From the NCBI GenBank assembly GCA_964030475.1, contig CAXIPT010000001.1:5735973-5799972 (forward strand): 64,000 nucleotides of DNA, in the 5' to 3' direction. Of this stretch, positions 24,201 to 39,486 are shown piece after piece. A program made the position numbers and the translations under genes. The DNA is from Tethya wilhelma. Its lineage: Eukaryota; Porifera; Demospongiae; Tethyida; Tethyidae. Each line of letters starts with the position of its first letter. Position 1 is the stretch's first letter. Below the pieces are notes generated by a model. The model was not told the DNA's origin and ran no database searches. It saw only the letters and a list, made by a program, of their open reading frames with translations.

Positions 24201-27200
24201 TATTTTTTACTGATTTATATATAAAATTTTCCACCAACGAAAATTTTCTAGCTATATTATAATATGTGATTCATATGTTAATTTTTGTGTTAACCCTCTT
24301 CTATTGTTAGGGAAAGCCTCCCCATGGAGACAGATAAACCAATCACTCCTTTGGAGGAGAACTCAGAGCCTGTGTCTCCTGCTTCTAGTCACTGGTGTGC
24401 TCTATATAGAGAAGATGGAAGTTTAGAAATCTATCAAGTGCCGGATTTCAAGCTCGTCTTTTGTGTACGGAACTTTTCTTCTGCTCCTAAGACACTCATG
24501 GACAGTGGACCAGTTGCATTGCCAAGGTACGTACGTATGTACTTGTATACATACACAAATCTCTGTGCTGCATGGTCGAGTCTATGTGTGTTTTTTATAG
24601 TTTTTAGTACATTACGTATTCGCCATCATCTGTCTGTCTGTCTGTCTGTTCATCTCTCCGTAGCTCTCATCCCAGTGCCCTTCACAGCAGTGAAAAGAAG
24701 GTTGACGAGGTGTTGCTGGTGGGGTTGGGCCCTCAGAGCACACATGTTCATCTTCTGGCGCTAGTTGATAAGGAGCTTGTCATCTACAAAGCATTTCATC
24801 ATCCTCAACAGCAGAACCCCGGTCACTTGCATCTAAGGTTTAGCAAGGTACAACTACTGCTGCTACATGCAAAAGTTTCTAAAATGAGCAGTGTAGGAAT
24901 GGACAGTCCAGCAAATAGGAATGTCTCAATTTCAGCACACGATGACTACATTTTTTATGCTCTGCAAATAAACGTCATACCAATCACTAGTCATGCATTG
25001 ACCTCTCCTTCTTATTATATTCCTCAATATTCATCTTCATGCTCAAGACATTTTCTGTGATTATGAATTTTCTCCGTGCCCCTTTCTAGGTGAGCCACAA
25101 GGTGCTCCTGAATGATAGAGAGGTTGGTTCACTCACTAAACAGTTGAGTCAGCCGGCTGAAGGAAACGCAGACCCAGTGGAAGCCGAGGAGCTAGGTTCA
25201 AAGTTCACCCCACAGCTGAGAGTGTTCACTGACATTGCTGGATATTCAGGGGTGAGTCAAGCGATTCTTTGTCATGACTGACTTTCAATCCTGTCTGCTG
25301 GTGGGTGCCTCCCTAGGTGTTTGTGTGTGGTTCGTACCCCCACTGGCTCTTCATGACAGGAAGAGGAGCACTGCATCTCCACCCTATGTCCATCGACGGA
25401 CCTGTTAGCTCATTTGCACCATTTCACAATGTCAACTGCCCTCATGGCTTCCTCTACTTCAATGCAGAGGTAATGAATTTTGAATCAATAAACTCTTATC
25501 TGTACATTCACTTTCAACAAATACTCTGACTGGGAAGTAGATACCAGAGATTCATTTGGGAAAATTTTGCAATAAATTAGCGTGAGTGGTGAAAACTAAA
25601 CACAATAATTTAAAAGGTACAGCAATCTTTACTGAATCGATTGAAATGAAAATTATAAACATGCAAAAGCAAAAATTATTTTTAGCGGCAAAAATTTCCC
25701 CATCTACAGTATTGTCTATACTTGTCCACTTGAGCTAGAGCCTTGCTTGTATCTTCCCATGGATATGTAGGGAGAGCTGCGTATTTCTGTCCTTCCTTCT
25801 CATCTCTCCTACGATGCTCCGTGGCCCGTGAGGAAGGTGCCAACACGATGTACCACCCACTTTGTCTCCTACCACATGCAAAGCAAGATACATGCCGTTG
25901 TCACCAGCGAGCAGGTCCCTTTGAGTGAGATGCCCACAGGAGACGATGATAATCCATTCCAGTCGGTGGAGAGAGGTGTGTGTGTGTGGAGGGGGGGTGC
26001 ATGGTGGTGTGCTCTAATAAGAATTGAATACATATCAATTGTGAATGAATGAATAAAATTTTAATGTCACATGTATACAATGTCATGCTATACCTATGTA
26101 GATGATAATTTTGTCTACCCAATGGAAGACAAGTTTTGTCTCCAGCTCTATTCCCCAAACTCCTGGGAACCAGTTCCTAATGCAAAGTAAGTCCATCAAC
26201 TAGTCTCACTCTTACTGCTATTGAGTACTGATTGAAATGTAGGCATGCTCTGGATCGCTTTGAACGAGTGGTCTGCATGAAAGTGATGAGGCTACGCAGC
26301 CAAGAGACAGCAAGTGGGTTGAAGGAGTACATCGTTCTTGGAGTTGCCTCGGTATGTGGGGAGGACTACAGCTGCAAGGGAAAGGTAGTTTAATTTCACC
26401 AACATGTTCTTGCGGAGAGCATCTGTTACATAAATGCACTCAAGACAACAAAGTTTTGAATCTTATTGTCTCCTTTCGTGTTCATATAGATCTTGATATT
26501 TGATGTGATTGAAGTTATCCCTGAACCTGGCAAGCCACTCACCAAGCACAAACTGAAGGTAGTCACAATCTTCATCTGTAGTGATTACATGTACAGTACC
26601 ATTCCACCTGATGACACAGTGCTTGTACAACGAGGAACAGAAAGGCACCATATCAGCACTTGAAGACGTTGATGGTCTAATCCTGGCCTGCATGGGAAAT
26701 AAAGTGAGTTGGCCAGTCTACTTGTTGCTTTAACTCATCTGTGTCACTATGCTGCAATGTGTTAAAGATATTTTTTCTCCTTTTTAGATTTTTATGTGGA
26801 AATTGAAAGAGAATAAAGATTTGATAGGAGTTGCTTTCATTGACACTGAGATCTACATCCACAACGCGTGCGCTATTAAGAATTTCATTCTCATTGCAGA
26901 TATCAACAGAAGTGTTCAACTGTTGAGATATCAGGTAAACGTGTACACTTCAAGAGTACAAAGAGTAGTTGCTATGCACCCTCGGGATTTATCCACAAGT
27001 CATGTGATGTCACATGGGACATATTTGTGTGTGTAGGAAAATTTGAGGACATTATCTCAGATCAGCAAAGATAAATTTCCAGCTGAAATTTACTCGTGCA
27101 ACTATCTGATTGATGGGCAACAACTGGGATTTATTGGTAATAGTGTACTATAATAGAATACCGGCAGTACTCACATTGTCATTATTCATGTTCTTTCTTT

Positions 27201-27968
27201 GCTCATAGCATCAGACTCAGATCAAAACCTCATCCTCTACCAATATCAGCCGGAGTGTGAGTTAGAAGCTGATGATAATAGTATAATCGTTTTTATGGAG
27301 TATACACAATGTATTCTTGTGCTATTTTCATGCAGTGCCTGACAGCAATGGTGGTGTCTACCTCACAAGGAGAGGGGAGTTCAATGCTGGAGCACACGTG
27401 AACTCACTCTTCCACCTCCAGTGCAAGACTCCAGCTCCTCTGGGAGCCAACAGTGAAGTGAGAGCCCTCATGAGCGAAAAGAGGCATGCTACTTTCTTTG
27501 GTGAGACTCTTCTCTCTTCGTTATTACCAAACATACCCTTATGTACATGTTTACATCGTACACTTGTAGCTACTTTGGATGGTGGCTTGGGTTATCTCTT
27601 GCCAGTGGCAGAGAAGACCTACAGAAGGTTACTTATGCTTCAAACCAAACTGGTTCAAGGCCTACCTCACACAGCTGGACTAAATCCTAAAGCCTTCAGG
27701 TTTCTTACATGCCACTGAATTCACATACTGTATGTAGCTCCTCTGTGTTTGACTGACTGTTTGTGTACATGGGTTCTTTAGGATGTTTCACAGTCGTCAT
27801 CAGTACTTGTACAACCCCCAACGTAATGTGTTGGATGGAGAGTTGCTCTGGAGATACACTCAGTTGAGTTTCAAAGAGAAGACAGACTTTGCAAAACAGA
27901 TTGGCACAACCCTCTCACAGATTATGGCAGATTTGAAAGAGATTGATAAAGTAGCTGCCCACTTTTAA
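20326..27968 (+). CDS. CPSF1: CPSF1 (CPSF160), scaffold subunit of the cleavage and polyadenylation specificity factor
   Basis: Thirty exons join in frame to 1411 aa (human about 1,443). They are: 20326-20460, 20527-20563, 20629-20747, 20809-20889, 20945-21102, 21217-21366, 21439-21578, 21651-21940, 22414-22507, 22580-22633, 22706-22851, 23036-23203, 23267-23320, 23422-23529, 23635-24059, 24311-24526, 24664-24847, 25090-25251, 25317-25469, 25771-25975, 26102-26186, 26243-26384, 26490-26558, 26620-26703, 26788-26934, 27037-27136, 27209-27256, 27336-27500, 27570-27699, 27782-27968. The N-terminus [13 protein letters not shown], the central [12 protein letters not shown] and [10 protein letters not shown], and the C-terminal YRRLLMLQ and [11 protein letters not shown] blocks match human CPSF1 closely. 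The protein is a three-beta-propeller nuclear scaffold that holds WDR33 and CPSF30 for AAUAAA recognition during mRNA 3' end formation. No disruption seen. Confidence 0.96.
21142..21198 (+). repeat. (TC)n microsatellite in CPSF1 intron
   Basis: A pure CT tract of about 57 bases close to the acceptor of the exon at 21217. Confidence 0.9.
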
Positions 27969-28264
27969 GAATAGCTTGTTTTAGTTTTGTAAATTCAACT
28001 CATATTACTCATGAACATGCATATCTATGTAATACCCCCATCAAATGCAATTATTTCCCACAGCCTTGTAAAGATGAAATTATTAACTTCAAAATTGCAC
28101 AAGACAGAATTTGGTTCATCAACAATGGATCTAGCTCTTCTTTTTTGCTTCATTTCGGAGTGTCTTGAACTTGCCTCTCAAAATACGAGACCTCTGCATG
28201 TGCACACATATCATACATGCATGTACATGAATCATTATAAGACTAAAATAGGACTAGCAGAAGG
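27969..28264. other. Tail-to-tail spacer between CPSF1 and eL14
   Basis: About 300 AT-rich bases after the CPSF1 stop. No gene or structured RNA recognised. Confidence 0.5.
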
Positions 28265-28795
28265 CTATACCTGTTGTCTCAAACTTTTCAGTTTAAAACG
28301 ATCAAAATCGGTCAATTGTGCACGTCTAGCTTTTTTAGCTATCTTCCTAGACCATGCGGTCTGTTCCCATTTGGTGTTGATGTCGGCAGCTTCATAAGCC
28401 TTGCGTAGTTGTTTCTCCCTTGCAGAGCGAGAGATGTTGACCTTGAAATCCGTTAGCGAGAGCCAATTGAAGTTCATGGATTGTCTGCTTACATCAGAAC
28501 ATGGGCCATCTACCAATGCCTACACATACATAATGGTTTAGTTTCAATCATACAAACAAATATTCAACATACAGGCGGACTTTAAATAATTTATATCTTC
28601 AGAGGCAAGCTTACCTTTCTTTGATCAATAACATCGACAATAACGCACAACTTTCCCTGCTCAGGGCCATTGTTGATAAGTGCTACCCGCCCAATCTCTA
28701 CAAATCGTTTGTAGACCTGTAGAACAAAGAGTAACGGTAAAATTTACTTCTTTCCACACTTAGAACCAATGTACACACTTACCATCTTGCCAGCG
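28265..28795 (-). CDS. RPL14: 60S ribosomal protein eL14
   Basis: Three exons (28793-28795, 28615-28716, 28265-28519) join to 119 aa. The first coding exon contributes only the ATG, a layout common in ribosomal-protein genes. The start [14 protein letters not shown], then [15 protein letters not shown] and the C-terminal [10 protein letters not shown] and LTDFDRFK motifs match eukaryotic eL14. It is a structural component of the cytosolic large subunit. It ends soon after [13 protein letters not shown] and lacks the Lys/Ala-rich tail of the vertebrate protein. The introns are only 76 and 95 bases. The transcript runs away from PLCG, whose start codon is 203 bases off. Confidence 0.95.
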
Positions 28796-28998
28796 AGACC
28801 ACGAGGAGGCTCAACCTAGTGCGCATGACCAGTTTATAGTCAGCTGATTGCTTTGCTTCTGCACGTGATCAACTCAATCGTTAGTATAGTAAAGTATTAC
28901 TGCAGTGCAGTGTACATGTACATGTACTAAGAGCTCTTGAGAAGTTTGGTTGTTCGGAGTGTTGTTTACAACACTCGCTCGTCTCCGGTCTCTGAATC
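28796..28998. promoter_or_regulatory. Putative bidirectional promoter, eL14 / PLCG
   Basis: A spacer of 203 bases lies between divergent start codons. Just above the eL14 ATG, read on its strand, is a pyrimidine-rich CCTCCTCGTGGTCTCGC, which would fit a 5' TOP-like leader of a ribosomal-protein mRNA. The transcription start is not determined. Confidence 0.5.
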
Positions 28999-30321
28999 AT
29001 GTCTCTTCCACGCATGGCTCTGGATGGCGGGGCAGAGATTCCCCAAATCCTCCACGCCCTGGACCAGGGTACTGTAATGATAAGGTTCTTTAGGAGAAAG
29101 AGCAACAAACCAGAGAAGAGAATTTTCTGTCTAAGAACAGACACCTTTGAGATACTCCAGTTTCCAATGGCTCGAGGAAGACACACACTCTCAGAAGAGT
29201 CCAGTAGGTGGTCTTACAAACTGTAGTGCAATGGTTGAGGTGTTTTAAATTTCAAGTATGCACAATCACTTGTCTAGCTTCTCTATCCCTGTGTGTGTAT
29301 GTATATCAAAAATGGTGGACGATGATAGAGTATACTGTGGAGGATGACATAGCTATGATGCAATAGTGATGTAATCTATATATTTTTTACAGTTGATATC
29401 AGGGAGATCAAGGAGGTCCGTGAGGGTACCGAGTCGAAGGACTTTGAACGAGGGCAAGGAGAGCTGAGGAAGATAGACCAGTTTTGCTTCGTGGTCTACT
29501 ACGGTTGTGACTTCAAACTGAAAACCCTGAGTGTTGCAGGTATGGTGAATGTTTATATTTACTTGTAATGGTAAGCACCAAGTGTTTTCGTATTGTTTTA
29601 CATACACTAATGAGAATGTGCACCTGAATATGCGTACTTGTGACATTTTTATTGTGTATACGTTCTGCATGCACAGCTCTCTGCAAGGACGAGTGTGATG
29701 CTTGGGTGAAGGCCCTCAGATATGTCACTCACCCAAACAACTTTGCTTCTCATATTCTCACTCACAGGTTGGTCATCTCTCTCTCTCTCTCTCTCCCCCC
29801 CCCCCTGTAAATCTCTCTCCACTCATCTGTTGTACATGTACTGTACATACCTCTCACCCCCCCACTGTGAATTACACACTGTGTGGGTGTTGGTTTCCTG
29901 ACGTGAAGTGTTTCAAATTTCGATATAATACGTACACATTACTGTCTTCATTTTCTTTTAATGGGTCTTCAAATTGTGTGTAGTAACGTGTTCCTCTTTC
30001 TTCCTTTGTTGTATATGTGATGTATAGATGGTTGAATCGAGAGTTCAAATTACTGGATGCTAATGGCAATGGAGCGTATGTTGTTTACTGTATAGGATTA
30101 AGCATCCATTAATGTATACTGTCATAGATAATATGATACTGTGTACCTATGTAAGCTACCTGTGAAGTCCTGCACCTTATAATCACACAATTATTCATGT
30201 CCTCTCTTTTCCTTGAACATAGAATTTCAGCCAATGATTTGCGTAAGTTTCTAACAAAGATCAACAGCAAGACTCTACAGACGAGATACAAGACAATCTT
30301 CAATGTAAGTTAGTGCTTGTG

Positions 30322-30376
<55 letters not shown>

Positions 30377-30492
30377 CTGTGCGTGTGTGTGTACGTGTGT
30401 GTGTGTGTTGTGTATGAAAGTGGTGCTTCATTCCATGTATTGTAACAGTAAAAATACAGAGGTACATATACATGCTCACTTGTTTTGTCATT

Positions 30493-30554
<62 letters not shown>

Positions 30555-31199
30555 AACAATGTAGTGTGCATTACCTTTTGATAATTTTATACATTGCAAT
30601 TCATTTTTTGCATAGAAGTGTGATTTTTGTGTAGTAGTAGGCTCTAGAAATAGATTCACGATGCCATGGTTACTGATACTATGATATTGGTACGACCACC
30701 TATGTATGTATCATGATGTTCTGCAGGACTTTGACATTAGCAAGGCTGGTTACCTTGGTGTTGAAGAGTTCTTTCGTATGTATCATTCTCTCATCTACGT
30801 CAAGTCTGTAAGTTGATAGCTATCCATTTTGCATTCTTTGGCTTTTTTCCTTGAGCTGCAATGTTGGTCATTGTTGGATAGATGTAAAGTATTTGTGTAA
30901 ATACATGTGTCTGTCTATGCGTACAGCAGGGCATACTTGTGCAATTGAGTGTAGAATGTACAAGAGTAGAACACTAATGGGTATTCTAATACTTGTTTGC
31001 TGAGTGGATTGACACACTGTATCTCTCTTTCTTCAGATTGGGGAGAAATTTTATGGCTACTGTTTTGACAAGGCGAACATGACCTTCAAAGAACTGCAAG
31101 CATTTCTCAAAGATGAACAAAAAGACCCCCGGGCCGATGATCCTAGTTATGTAGCAGCTTTATTTAGAGATTTTGCCCGTGCTCCAAACCGATTCCGTN

Positions 31200-31241
<42 letters not shown>

Positions 31242-32193
31242 AACAATGTAGTGTGCATTACCTTTTGATAATTTTATACATTGCAATTCATTTTTTGCAT
31301 AGAAGTGTGATTTTTGTGTAGTAGTAGGCTCTAGAAATAGATTCACGATGCCATGGTTACTGATACTATGATATTGGTACGACCACCTATGTATGTATCA
31401 TGATGTTCTGCAGGACTTTGACATTAGCAAGGCTGGTTACCTTGGTGTTGAAGAGTTCTTTCGTATGTATCATTCTCTCATCTACGTCAAGTCTGTAAGT
31501 TGATAGCTATCCATTTTGCATTCTTTGGCTTTTTTCCTTGAGCTGCAATGTTGGTCATTGTTGGATAGATGTAAAGTATTTGTGTAAATACATGTGTCTG
31601 TCTATGCGTACAGCAGGGCATACTTGTGCAATTGAGTGTAGAATGTACAAGAGTAGAACACTAATGGGTATTCTAATACTTGTTTGCTGAGTGGATTGAC
31701 ACACTGTATCTCTCTTTCTTCAGATTGGGGAGAAATTTTATGGCTACTGTTTTGACAAGGCGAACATGACCTTCAAAGAACTGCAAGCATTTCTCAAAGA
31801 TGAACAAAAAGACCCCCGGGCCGATGATCCTAGTTATGTAGCAGCTTTATTTAGAGATTTTGCCCGTGCTCCAAACCGATTCCGTGATGCTCGACAACCC
31901 TCACTAACACTTCCAGAGGTGAGTGATAAAACAAAACACACCCAACGTCCATTGTAGGCCCCATTAGCCTGTTAGTGGGTGGGCATATCAGGGGAATTAT
32001 TCAAGTGTATGTTTACACTAGCATCGGGCAAACTCCCAGCCATACAAGGATGCCTGTCGTAGGCTAGGGTTACTTTTGTCTATGTGAGGATTGGTCATGA
32101 ATTATCATCACGGATTGTGTGATCTTGTTCACTTCCTGGAGATGTGTGTATACCCCCACCCACTCTCCTGTCTTCTCTCTTTTGGTGGTTTTA

Positions 32194-32242
<49 letters not shown>

Positions 32243-32844
32243 GTGTGTGTGTTGTGTGCATGCCATTGCCTGTTTTTTATAGGCTAATTGCTGGTTTATT
32301 GGATGGATGGAGGTGACTATAGAGTAGCTAGGGGTCACAGGGGGTCAATAGCAAACAAACTAGTATAGTTGCATGACCTTTAAATGAGGTGCACTCAACG
32401 CATGCTAGTGTGTGTATGTGTGTGCGCGCGTGTGTGTGTGTGTACTGCATGTGTGTGCAGATTATCCTAACAATACATTTGTGTCAAGTGGTACATGTGT
32501 AGGTGGACATCATTGCATGTTTCCATAGCAATGTGCACTAAAAGGATGTGAACTCCAAAGAGTTCTAGAGTTCTAGCTGTGAGTCTAGTTGCAAGGCCTG
32601 GTGTGTGGCTGCTTACAGTGTATGGGCAATCTATTATGTACCTCAGTGTGTGTGTGGGTGTTTCAAAGAGCTTCCTTTTGTTGCAGTTTGTTAACTTCCT
32701 GATGTCCAAACGTAACTCAATCTTCAGAGATGAGTGTGCTACCATCTACCAAGACATGGATAGGCCTCTTTCTCACTACTGGATAGCATCTTCACACAAC
32801 ACGTGAGTCAGCCACCCTCTGTAGCACTCTTGCTACATGCATCC

Positions 32845-32892
<48 letters not shown>

Positions 32893-33234
32893 ATACACAC
32901 TCCGTATTGACTATATAGATGGTACGAATGAATGTGTGTGCATGGTGCTTTAAATGCATGTACTTGTACTTACATTGTTAGTAATGAGTGATCATTGTGT
33001 TTGAGTCCATTTGAGTTGATTTAGCAGTATGCCTTGTAGCTGTGTTCCTTCCTGCTTGAGTTCCAAGTACCGATTTGTCATTAATGTGTAATTCAGAGAG
33101 AGTGCAATAATGTATCCTTGGTGATGATTGATATACTTGTAGCTACTTGACTGGGAACCAGTACTCCAGTGAGTCTTCGGTAGAGGCCTACATCAGAGTT
33201 TTACGACAAGGCTGCAGATGCATAGAGTGTAAGT

Positions 33235-33304
<70 letters not shown>

Positions 33305-34793
33305 ATGAGAATATTTTTTTATAGTTTTTTTAATCCAAAACATCATTCTTTCCTAATATTTACTTTCAGTATGATTATTATATCCACCAACACACACAAA
33401 CCATAACACACACACACACACCATCACACTATGCAGTGGATTGTTGGGATGGTCCGGACAACCAGCCGATCATCTACCACGGGCACACACTCACCTCAAA
33501 GATTCGTTTCATTGATGTCATCAAGGGCATCAAGGAGCATGCCTTTGCCACGTCGGAGTACCCTCTCATTCTCTCCATTGAGCAGCACTGTGACATCTCA
33601 CAGCAACAGGTCATGGCCAGACAGTTCAAAGAGGTGTTTGGGGGTAAGCTAGCACCCATTCTTGTAAACTCTGTGATTGTGGCTTCATGCACGTGTAACT
33701 TGATCAGTCCAATTGGTATTAATTGACCTCGTTTCACCCCCTTTTACATGTACCCCTCTGGCTACATGCATTATATTATTGGTCACCTCAGTCTATGTGT
33801 TGTTTGCAAAATTTTTACTAATGTTAATATATGATCTTCATTCTTGTTGTTATTGCAAAGTAGAAGTGATTTTTTTATTAGTGCATGTGCTGTTAATAGC
33901 TGCCTAGTAACAAACTTGGTTGCTATTCAATATGCTTGCTATGTCCCACTAATCTCTCTTGTGCAGACCTCCTCTTGACTCAGGCCATCGATGCTGGTGC
34001 TGCCTCCCTGCCCTCTCCCAACCAGCTCAAGAGGAAGATTCTCATCAAGCACAAGAAGCTCACCCTCTCCGAGGACGGTGAGCCAACGCTGGAAGCTCCA
34101 CCCACATCGACGGCTACCGTGGCCCCTGATCCAGCCGAGGGATCTGACTTTGCCTCCTTCATGATGGACTTGAGTAACTCCCGTAAGAATGGATACCTCT
34201 ACATGCAGGACCCCATTGACAAGGTGAGTCAGTCAATGACAGAGTTTGTGATGTTTAGTATACAACTTGCGGATTCTAACAAGTGCAATTTTTTTTATTT
34301 TTTTGCTGCTCCAGTTCATGTACAATGTTTGCAGTAATAGTGTGTGCCTTGCTGTGTAGTAGATACAAGATATATGGAACAATTTTACTAAATTACTATT
34401 AAACTCTTTTCTCTCTTGTGCTCTTCACTAGATGTGGGCTAAACATTACTTTGTTCTCACTGATGAGCAGCTCTTCTTCACTGAACAACAAGACAAAGGA
34501 GAGGAGCCTGAAAAAGACGATGAACCAGAAGTGAGCAAAATGAAAAACTTGCGACCATCACATCCCACGGTAGATGACAGTTGTGGTGTTTATTTGTGTT
34601 CCATTCTTAGATCCCCTCCACTGAGATGCACTACAAGGAGAAGTGGTTTCACGGGAAGCTCACCAATGGCCGCACTGATGCTGAGAGGTTGCTGGCTAAC
34701 TATCGAGGGGAGAATGGAGCTTTTCTTGTCCGTGAGAGTGCCACCTTCACAGGAGACTACTCCCTCTCTTTTGTGTGAGTCTTATCTCACACA

Positions 34794-34866
<73 letters not shown>

Positions 34867-35393
34867 TCTGATTTATATCCTCTTGTGATAGTAGAAGGGA
34901 AGTCCTAGTGATTTGATTTTCTATGAGTGTATTGTTGATTGAAATGACGTTCATTTCATTCCGTGAAATTACTGAAATCAGCTGAACTTTGAGGAAAGAA
35001 AACACTCAAATTCTCTTTTTCCGTCCAAACTTTGCAATGTTTGTTGCAATTTGTGGGTCTTGATTTCACCGTAGATATTTGGAGTAACTATTAATTTTGT
35101 TCTTGTGTGCAATACATACGTCAGGCTTCACATGTTATCAGTGTGTTGGTTACATTATGGGGGAGGATTTGTTACACCATCTTTTGTGTAATGAGATATT
35201 GTTTTGTTGCTACTGTTCTGTTGGTAACTGTCTCTCCTGTGTTTTTGTACACACACACTCAAATGTCCATAGACGGGATACAAAGTTCAACCACTGTAGA
35301 ATCCACACTAAGTCTGAAGGAGGGCACACTAAATACTATCTCATTGATCATGTGTGCTTTGACTCAATATATGATCTTATTGAGCACTACAAG

Positions 35394-35468
<75 letters not shown>

Positions 35469-35743
35469 ATCTACCACTTCATTCTAACACATATCCCCAT
35501 GTCGTAGGTGAATCCACTGAAGAGCCCAGCATTTGAGCAGATCCTTGGCAATCCAGTGCCTCAACAGAACAGCCATCTTGGTAAGCCTTGGTTCCACAAG
35601 GAGCTCTCCCGTCACGAGGCAGAGGACATGTTGAAGAGGGTGAGAATGGATGGAGCTTTCCTCATCAGACCTAGTGAACAGAGACCTCAGGCTCCAAACC
35701 AAAAGAACTTCTCGATATCATTTAGGTAGAGAGCATCCCAAGC

Positions 35744-35797
<54 letters not shown>

Positions 35798-38700
35798 TAG
35801 TACTAAGTCTCAGTGTAAGTTCATGTAATTGGTAAAATCTTAACTTTAATGTAGAAGACATTAATTGTCTAATTAATGTACACTATCAAATGCAGTACCG
35901 GTATGAATAGCAAAGCAGAAAAATTACTAAGCATAATTATTATAATGCCAATTAAACATGTTCTGCTAATACTTATATTCAATTCTCAGGCTTCTACCTT
36001 GAAAAGTTCTATTGTGGAATCAGTAATTGGAGATGATCTGTTAATCCTCCCAGCATNTGTTCTGCTAATATCCTACCAAGCATTGCATGGCACAACTGTA
36101 CACATCTTTTCTTTGTCATTGGCAATAATTATATGTCTGAGCACTCTCTAGAGTGTACTCTAACTCTGTTGTAATGGTACAATGTTCCACCCCATTCAGG
36201 GCTGAAGGCAAGGTGCGCCATTGTCGTATACAAGTGGAGAATGATGCTTACATGATAGGATCAGCCACCTTCGACAGTCTCACAGAGTTGGTCCAGTACT
36301 ACGAGTCCAACCCACTCTACCGTCGGATGAAGCTCAAGTATGCCATCAATGAAGATGTTCTCAAGAGTATTGGGGAGGTCAGTAAAATGGGGTGGAGTTT
36401 AGAGGGGTGAGGGAGGGGGAAGTTTTTTGAAAGAACTGGAATTTTTTGCTTGCTTTTGTTGTGTGATTGTATGTACCAATAGTGCATAGCTACAAATAGC
36501 CAAGTTAAAAGTTGCCAACCTATTTTATTTATGCGCCTGTGTGCATAATTATGAAGAATTCAGTGTGCGTTGCCAGTAATGCTAAAAAGTTTGAATTTGT
36601 CAAGTTTGATGTTTGCCAAATTTAACTATACAGTGTCATGTTTATTTAAATTACCAGTAGGAATTGTATGACTTGGACATTTGAAGTGTTTATTGGTAGA
36701 CAAAAAAAAAGGCTGAATTTTATGCCCACCAATGTCTCCCCCTACAGGATCCTGATGACAACTCCATCTATTACCATCCTGTCTACTTTACGTTTCAAGA
36801 CGAGCCTCAGCAGATGTGTGCTGTGAGAGCTCTCTTTGACTACACCCAGAGAAGAAACGATGAGCTCACCTTCTGCAAGGACGCCATCATCACCAACGTC
36901 GAGAAGCACAATGGAGGGTGGTGGAGAGGGGATCTGGGACGAAGGAAGAAGAAGTGGTTCCCTGCAAATTACGTGGAGGAAATCGACACCGATGAACAGA
37001 AGAATGAAGACAAACAGCTTGGGAAGCTGCAACAAGGAGCCATTGATGTTGCTGGTAAGGTATTAGATTATCACTAACATTAAATTTTGTGCTTTACATG
37101 AGCACAGTTTGTAGACCTGGCAACTGTTTTTGTCTGTGATTCACTCTTATCGCACATCATGTACACACACTTCCTTTCTCCCAACACACAGGCTGCTCTG
37201 TAGAAACACACAAGATCCCTGGCAACAATATGTACATGTTGAGGATCTTCCCTAAGCTGGCAGACACCACCACTGGCCGGCCTGCTCTGGAAGTAGCCAC
37301 TGAAAACCTTGAGGACATTCTACAGTGGCAGAGAGAGATTGAAGATGCTCGCAACAAGGTGGAGAGCCAGCACCAGGACATGCTCAAGCAGGAGCAGCTC
37401 CTGAAGCAACAGTCGAGAAGTAAACGGATCGCCTTGGAGATGTCAAACTTGGTCATTTATTGCAGACCGGTTCCCTTCTCGTTTGAGAGTACGTTTATTA
37501 CAAAGGACCGTGAGGATCTGAAATGATCCTTGTCCATCTGTGTAGTGTGTATCATTATAAATTTTGTGATATGATGTCTAAACATTGTTCTGTTGTGTGT
37601 GTTCTCACTAGACATTGCTAACGGCAAGTACTTCCAGATGTCGTCGTTTGTGGAGACTAGAATCGAGAGGATTGTGAAGAGCAAGGACCAGGCTGGACCG
37701 TTTGTCACCTACAGCCATCGTCAACTGAGCAGAGTCTACCCCAAAGGTCAGCGCATGGACTCCTCCAACTATGACCCCATGCCCATGTGGAATGCTGGCT
37801 CACAGACTGTGTCACTCAATTACCAGACAGGAGGTGAGTTGGTAGCTGGTATGTAGCAAGCACTAGGGGCATTTTCAATTTATCTTTCTATGTGTGTAGG
37901 TATGTGCGTATGTATGTATGTGCAAGTCTAGACCATAGTGCCGTTTGTTAAATCATTCCTTTGTTGTGTGTTTCTCTGTACGTACACCTGACGTGTTTGT
38001 TACACTTTGAAGCATCTACTTTCAATGTTTTTATCAAACAATGACATTGTGTTTGTACAGACAAGCCCATGCATCTCAATGATGGAAGGTTTATGCAGAA
38101 TGGACAATGTGGATATGTTCTAATGCCCGACTGTATGTTTGGGCCAGGCTTCAACCCCATGGACACCACGACCCACACACAGGCCACACCTATTACGTTT
38201 ACCATCCAAGTAATTGGGGGGCGCCACCTCGTTAGAACGGGAAGGGGGATTTGTTCACCGCTTACTGAAGTGGAGGTGTGTGGGATAGATGCTGACTGGG
38301 CCAAATTTAGGACCTCCACCTGCAGTGAGTTTTACGTACTGTATCATACTTGTATTGGTATTGTCTCATTACTACTCTGTCAATGAGCACAAGCAGTGTA
38401 ATAATTATCAGGATCGCTGTGCACACACAAACTGTATAGTGTTATTGTCATGATATTTCTACTTTCACTTTCACTCTTATGTCCACTCCAGAGGAGAATG
38501 GTTTCAATCCGGTGTGGAACGAAGGCTGTGAGTTTGACATTGTGAACCCTGACCTTGCTCTGCTGCGGTTCGTGGCCCAGGACGAGGACGTCTTTGGTGA
38601 TCCCAACTTCATTGGCCAGGCTGTGTTCCCCGTGAGCTGCCTCAGACCAGGCTACCGATCGGTGCAGCTGAAGAACGCGTACAATGAAGAGCTTGATGGC

Positions 38701-39105
38701 ACCGGTTTGCTGGTCCACGTGGATATCCGCAAGACCTACGAGGATGAAGATATATACACAACTGCAAGGTATAGAGCAGGACCTAGCATTTTGAAAATAC
38801 ACCCTCTCAAAATGTGTAATAATTGGAATCAAAATTAATTGTAGATAGATGTGTAACAGTTACCTATTGTACACACTTGAACACTTCACAGGTCAATAAG
38901 AAGCAAGATTTCTGAAATTTCTCAAAAGATGAACAACCTCTTATCGACATCCAATTCTCCCAACCAGAGTATGATGGACCAGCTGTCTGATCAGTTGGAG
39001 CATGAGAAGGCAGAACTTCAGAAGCTCAATGAGATCAAGTAAGGCCCAACCCATTGCTATTGTTACGTACAACTGTTGCTAGAGTTTTGTTTAGAGATGA
39101 CACAA

Positions 39106-39151
<46 letters not shown>

Positions 39152-39152
39152 N

Positions 39153-39211
<59 letters not shown>

Positions 39212-39486
39212 ATCTACCACTTCATTCTAACACATATCCCCATGTCGTAGGTGAATCCACTGAAGAGCCCAGCATTTGAGCAGATCCTTGGCAATCCAGT
39301 GCCTCAACAGAACAGCCATCTTGGTAAGCCTTGGTTCCACAAGGAGCTCTCCCGTCACGAGGCAGAGGACATGTTGAAGAGGGTGAGAATGGATGGAGCT
39401 TTCCTCATCAGACCTAGTGAACAGAGACCTCAGGCTCCAAACCAAAAGAACTTCTCGATATCATTTAGGTAGAGAGCATCCCAAGC

